Positions 60,660 through 64,000 of a DNA stretch of 64,000 nt are shown in pieces. The notes below the pieces were generated by a model. It saw only the letters and a program-made list of their open reading frames with translations, did not search any database and was not told the origin of the DNA. The position numbers were made by a program, and so were the translations under genes. Within the stretch, counting starts at the first letter, position 1. Each line of letters opens with the position of its first letter. The stretch comes from Mytilisepta virgata (taxonomy: Eukaryota; Mollusca; Bivalvia; Mytilida; Mytilidae): contig JAPWFG010000023.1 of assembly GCA_028015205.1 (NCBI GenBank), positions 2,170,001-2,234,000 on the forward strand, read 5' to 3'.

Positions 60660-60900
60660 AACCCTTAAGTATGATTATCTCCCTTTGCAAGCATTCAGCG
60701 GTAATTATGTGGCTTCATACACATCTACATATGATGCCCAACCTTCATATAAAGTTTCATCAAAATCCATTGAACTGTTTAGGAGGAGTTGCGCTTACAA
60801 TATACATGGACAGACAGACAGACAGACAGACAGACGGACGGACAATTCCTATATACCCCACCAAAATAAAACCCAAAAACTGTGTTTGCAGGGCGTATTA
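60660..60900 (+). repeat. Family G repeat, short copy with (GACA)n
   Basis: CATAAAGTTTCATCAAAATC, then (GACA)n at about 60810-60843 and ATTCCTATATACCCC. The ending matches the 61.0-61.7 kb repeat. Confidence 0.65.
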
Positions 60901-61019
60901 TGTTCCATTCTGACTATTTTCAGTTATTCAGTAATTCACTAAAATAACTCATGTAACTGTTAAGTCAGAGCAAGTAATAAAGTTCAATATTTTGTTCTAA
61001 AACAGGTAAAACTGGAACT

Positions 61020-61680
61020 TTGAGGGGACCTCACTAAGTATACCCCCGCTGCTGTTAATTTAATGGACTAGGGCATCATCATTGTGAATTGTCTCACAAT
61101 TTCTAAGTCCAACTGGGTATAACTGAGGGAAAAAAAAGGTATAAAATTATGGGAAAAAGTATTGGACCAGGACATACTTCGCATGCGCACATCTACGTAC
61201 AAGATCTAACAGCATGCAAAGTTTCATTAACCTCTGATAAGGCATGTTTGAGAAACTGTGGGTACAAAACAAAATGCAGGATAGACAAAATTTCTAAGTC
61301 CAAAAGGGTATAAAATTATGGAAAAAAGTATTGGACCAGGACATACTTCGCATGCGTGCATTTACGTACTAGGATATAACAGTATGCAAAGTTTCATTAA
61401 CCTCTGATAAGGCATGTTTGAGAAACTGTGGGTACAAAACAAAATGCAGGATAGACAAAATTTCTAAGTCCAAAAGGGTATAAAATTATGGAAAAAAGTA
61501 TTGGACCAGGACATACTTCGCATGCGTGCATTTACGTACTAGGATCTAACAGTATGCAAAGTTTCATTAACCTCTGATAAGGCATGTTTGAGAAACTGCA
61601 GGTACAAAAAGTTCTGGACAGACAGACAGACAAACAGGCTGATTCCTATATATCCCCAAACTATAACAACAGGCTAATAA
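61020..61680 (+). repeat. Family G repeat with three 170-bp units
   Basis: TTGGACCAGGACATACTTCG occurs at about 61161, 61330 and 61500; the last two units are almost identical. Closed by GACAGACAGACAGACAAACAGG and GATTCCTATATATCCCC. Confidence 0.88.
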
Positions 61681-61719
61681 CAGTTAAAGTATCGTACGAC
61701 ATAACATATTCTGCAGTGA

Positions 61720-62170
61720 ATCATCAGATACAATTCTTTGATAACAGTTTTGATGCATAAGATGAGATATACGACTCATCAGTTGTGCTCAAGGCCTAAA
61801 AAGTTGAAATCCAAAACAATAATCCAAAAGGTAGAAGAGCAATTTAAAATTTCCAAAATTACCAAAAGGGGTTATGCCAAAACGTTTTAATGACATAGCC
61901 ACGCATGAGGCAGATTTGTAACAGTATATCCTAAGCATCAGTTTTGGGTTAGTATCAAAATACTAGCAACTGAGCTGGGGATATCCCCGGGGACTTGGAG
62001 TCCACCAGCAGTGGCATATCGACTCCATTGATAAAAATACAATTCTTTGATACCAATTTTGATGCTCAAGATGAGCACATTTCAAAAGGTTGAAGAGCAA
62101 TTCAAAATCCCCAAAATGACCAAAAGAGGTTATGCCAAAACCATCAAAGGACAGATCACTGCACAAGAGA
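61720..62170. repeat. Diverged direct duplication
   Basis: ATACAATTCTTTGATA, GAAGAGCAATT, AAAATTACCAAAAGGGGTTATG occur once at 61727-61900 and again, diverged, at 62037-62150. A minus-strand 67-codon frame here is a by-product. Confidence 0.65.
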
Positions 62171-62330
62171 GATACTCTAATGAAAAGAGTTTATGTAAAA
62201 CAAAGACACATAGATAATTAAATTGATTCAAAAAAATTACAGTTGTATATTTGTTCTATGTTTACAAAACTAAAGTTAAAGATAGTAGTAGAAAGTGGCA
62301 TCCAAACATCACATGTGCAAGTAAATAAAC

Positions 62331-62650
62331 CAGAGGCTCCAAGAAGCCTGTATCGCTCACCTGATATTTCCATTTGTTCATCGATAACGGTCCTTGAGAT
62401 AAACATCCATGCCATGTTTGGTTTCAATTCATTCAGATATTTTCAAGAAGAAAATCTGTATGTACTTTTCATAAGGTCCTATGTTAAACTAAGTCTTCCG
62501 CAGAAGGTCATCATGGACGACAGATCGGCACCAAAGTAACAACACCTGGCCAGAACAGCATAAGGAACATTCATGCTATGTTTCGTTTCAATCCATTCAG
62601 TGGTTCTCTAGATGAAGATTTTTGTATGAAATTTCCGTTAGGAGCAGTCG
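62331..62650 (+). mobile_element. Family A 5' fragment
   Basis: CAGAGGCTCCAAGAAGCCTG and GCTCACCTG, then two eroded core units (CATAAGGTCCTATGTTAAAC). No 3' module or hairpin; truncated near 62650. Confidence 0.75.
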
Positions 62651-64000
62651 GAATAAGTATAACGGACCGCGCAATGCCCAAGTTTTTTTTAGAATTGCCC
62701 ACCAACTATCCTATCCACATCTGATGGTTATTGACTTCGTTGAACATGGGCATCCTTTATCTGGTGAAACTTCGAAACACGGTGGATGGCCAGCAGACAG
62801 GGGCAGGTCCAGGTGAGGGCGTAATAGGCATACGCCTCCCCTTTTCAAAAAAAAAAAAACTATCGTAATCTGCTTATATTGTATTGAATATGTCAATTTA
62901 TCATATTCATTAATTAAACACATGATTAAACTAGATTATGATAAAATAATTGACGATTACGACATGAGAAATCCACGTAAAATGGTTCTAATGAATCCAC
63001 TCTAGTCTAACCATTCATTGAAAATGAGAGTCCGTCAGTATTTCTGTGTTCATGTTAGGTTTTGCGTTAAGGTACATTTATACTAGTAACATGTATATTT
63101 GGTATAGTATGTTTACTTCCTATCTGGATAGCCTTTGGTAGTATCATATTGTTTCAATATCCATAAGTGAGTAACTAAGTGACATTGACCTACATTTTGC
63201 CATGAAGTTCAAGCACCATATTTATGTATGTACCATATACCACCTATCGGAACTAGACAGTGACATGATTGCTTTAATTTAGTACTGTAGTACAATGATG
63301 TCAATTTTTTTATATTCAATCATGTATTCCACATTAAAGCCTAAAGAACTTTATCCTTCACTGTTTGTTTGTCTTGTATCATGTGTGTCGTTCAACGAAA
63401 CCAGAACTTAATATAAAATAGAGAGATATTTATCAGTCTGGCTACTTCATAATTTGATGCTAAATTGTTGAAATCCAGGAGCTTCTGAGCTTCCCCATGG
63501 ACCCTCTACCAGGGCAACCGTAGTTACACCTCCCGTTCATAAAATCCTGGCCTAGGACTATTGAAATGTTAAGTAACGCCTTATACCCTAGAATTTTGAA
63601 TTTCTCGTTATTGGTCTACTGCTGTTAAGATCCATCCAATCATTTTAATATACCATAGAGAATTAATGGAGAGAATTCAGCATAAAAATATCAAACCCTG
63701 ACACTTTAACTATAAAATATACATGCTCCGTTACATTAGTGCATTTCACAATTATTTTATATTTTTAGCAAAAAAAAAAAGGTCCAAAAAATTTTTCTCC
63801 TCGCTCCGCTCAGCTAAAGTTTTATTATACGCCCCCCTTTTAAATACCATGGAAATGCCCCTCATCATTATATCTTTAACCGGTTTTCCAATATTTTGAT
63901 CTCGAGCACTGCTGTTGAGTTGTCAGTCAAAGAAATGGCAATACAATGCATCAAATTTATTTCGGTATTTTGTAATACGTTTTATTCTTATAGTCGGGAG
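62651..64000. other. No gene confidently seen
   Basis: A plus-strand frame ending at 62816 reads VEHGHPLSGETSKHGGW before a stop. It is short and unassigned but less AT-biased than its surroundings and may be a remnant of a repeat-borne coding region. The rest is AT-rich, with a TCGCTCCGCTCAGC stretch near 63803. Confidence 0.35.

Overview
The window looks like nuclear DNA from a bivalve mollusc, most likely a mussel of the Mytilus type. It is AT-rich, has intron-bearing genes with GT/AG splice sites, and is packed with short non-autonomous transposons and tRNA-derived SINEs of kinds common in bivalve assemblies. The species call is inference from sequence style; I could not search a database.

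One protein-coding gene can be reconstructed with confidence. It lies on the minus strand and runs from 59006 down to a stop codon at 19749-19747. Ten exons (82, 252, 600, 107, 1236, 37, 290, 28, 330 and 257 nt) join in perfect reading phase into 3219 nt (1072 residues plus stop), without the N-terminus, which lies upstream of 59006 and was not found. The protein is a ROCO-family signalling GTPase: lysine-rich leader, Roc GTPase domain (P-loop, DFGGQ, THSD), COR domain, two Death domains and a basic charged tail. The Roc domain carries a long insert that includes a coding minisatellite of 8-residue acidic repeats. The introns are large (up to about 9.8 kb) and filled with repeats.

Everything else is non-coding or repetitive. 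At 1-19.7 kb, downstream of the gene, lie tandem arrays (1.2-1.8, 4.8-6.7 with a 236-bp higher-order period, and 8.0-9.0 kb with a 39-bp unit), a foldback element with 75-80 bp inverted ends (9.65-12.23 kb), a pogo-like MITE (12.68-13.19 kb) and a decayed LINE fragment (14.1-14.8 kb). Inside the gene (19.7-59 kb) lie at least five families of non-autonomous elements that share one architecture although their sequences differ: a 5' hairpin, a 7-12 base motif, an internal tandem array of about 145-170 bp units, often a GAC- or CGC-rich microsatellite, then a 3' hairpin or inverted copy of the 5' motif followed by an A-run. This resembles Helentron-associated (HINE/pearl-like) elements. Several are nested. 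Three copies of one tRNA-derived SINE are present, one with a perfect 12-bp target-site duplication. Upstream of the gene (59-64 kb) there is a small MITE and more tandem repeats.

No CRISPR array, operon, rRNA or functional tRNA gene was recognised. The long open frames in the 4.8-6.6 kb and 8.0-8.9 kb arrays come from the repeat units, not from genes.
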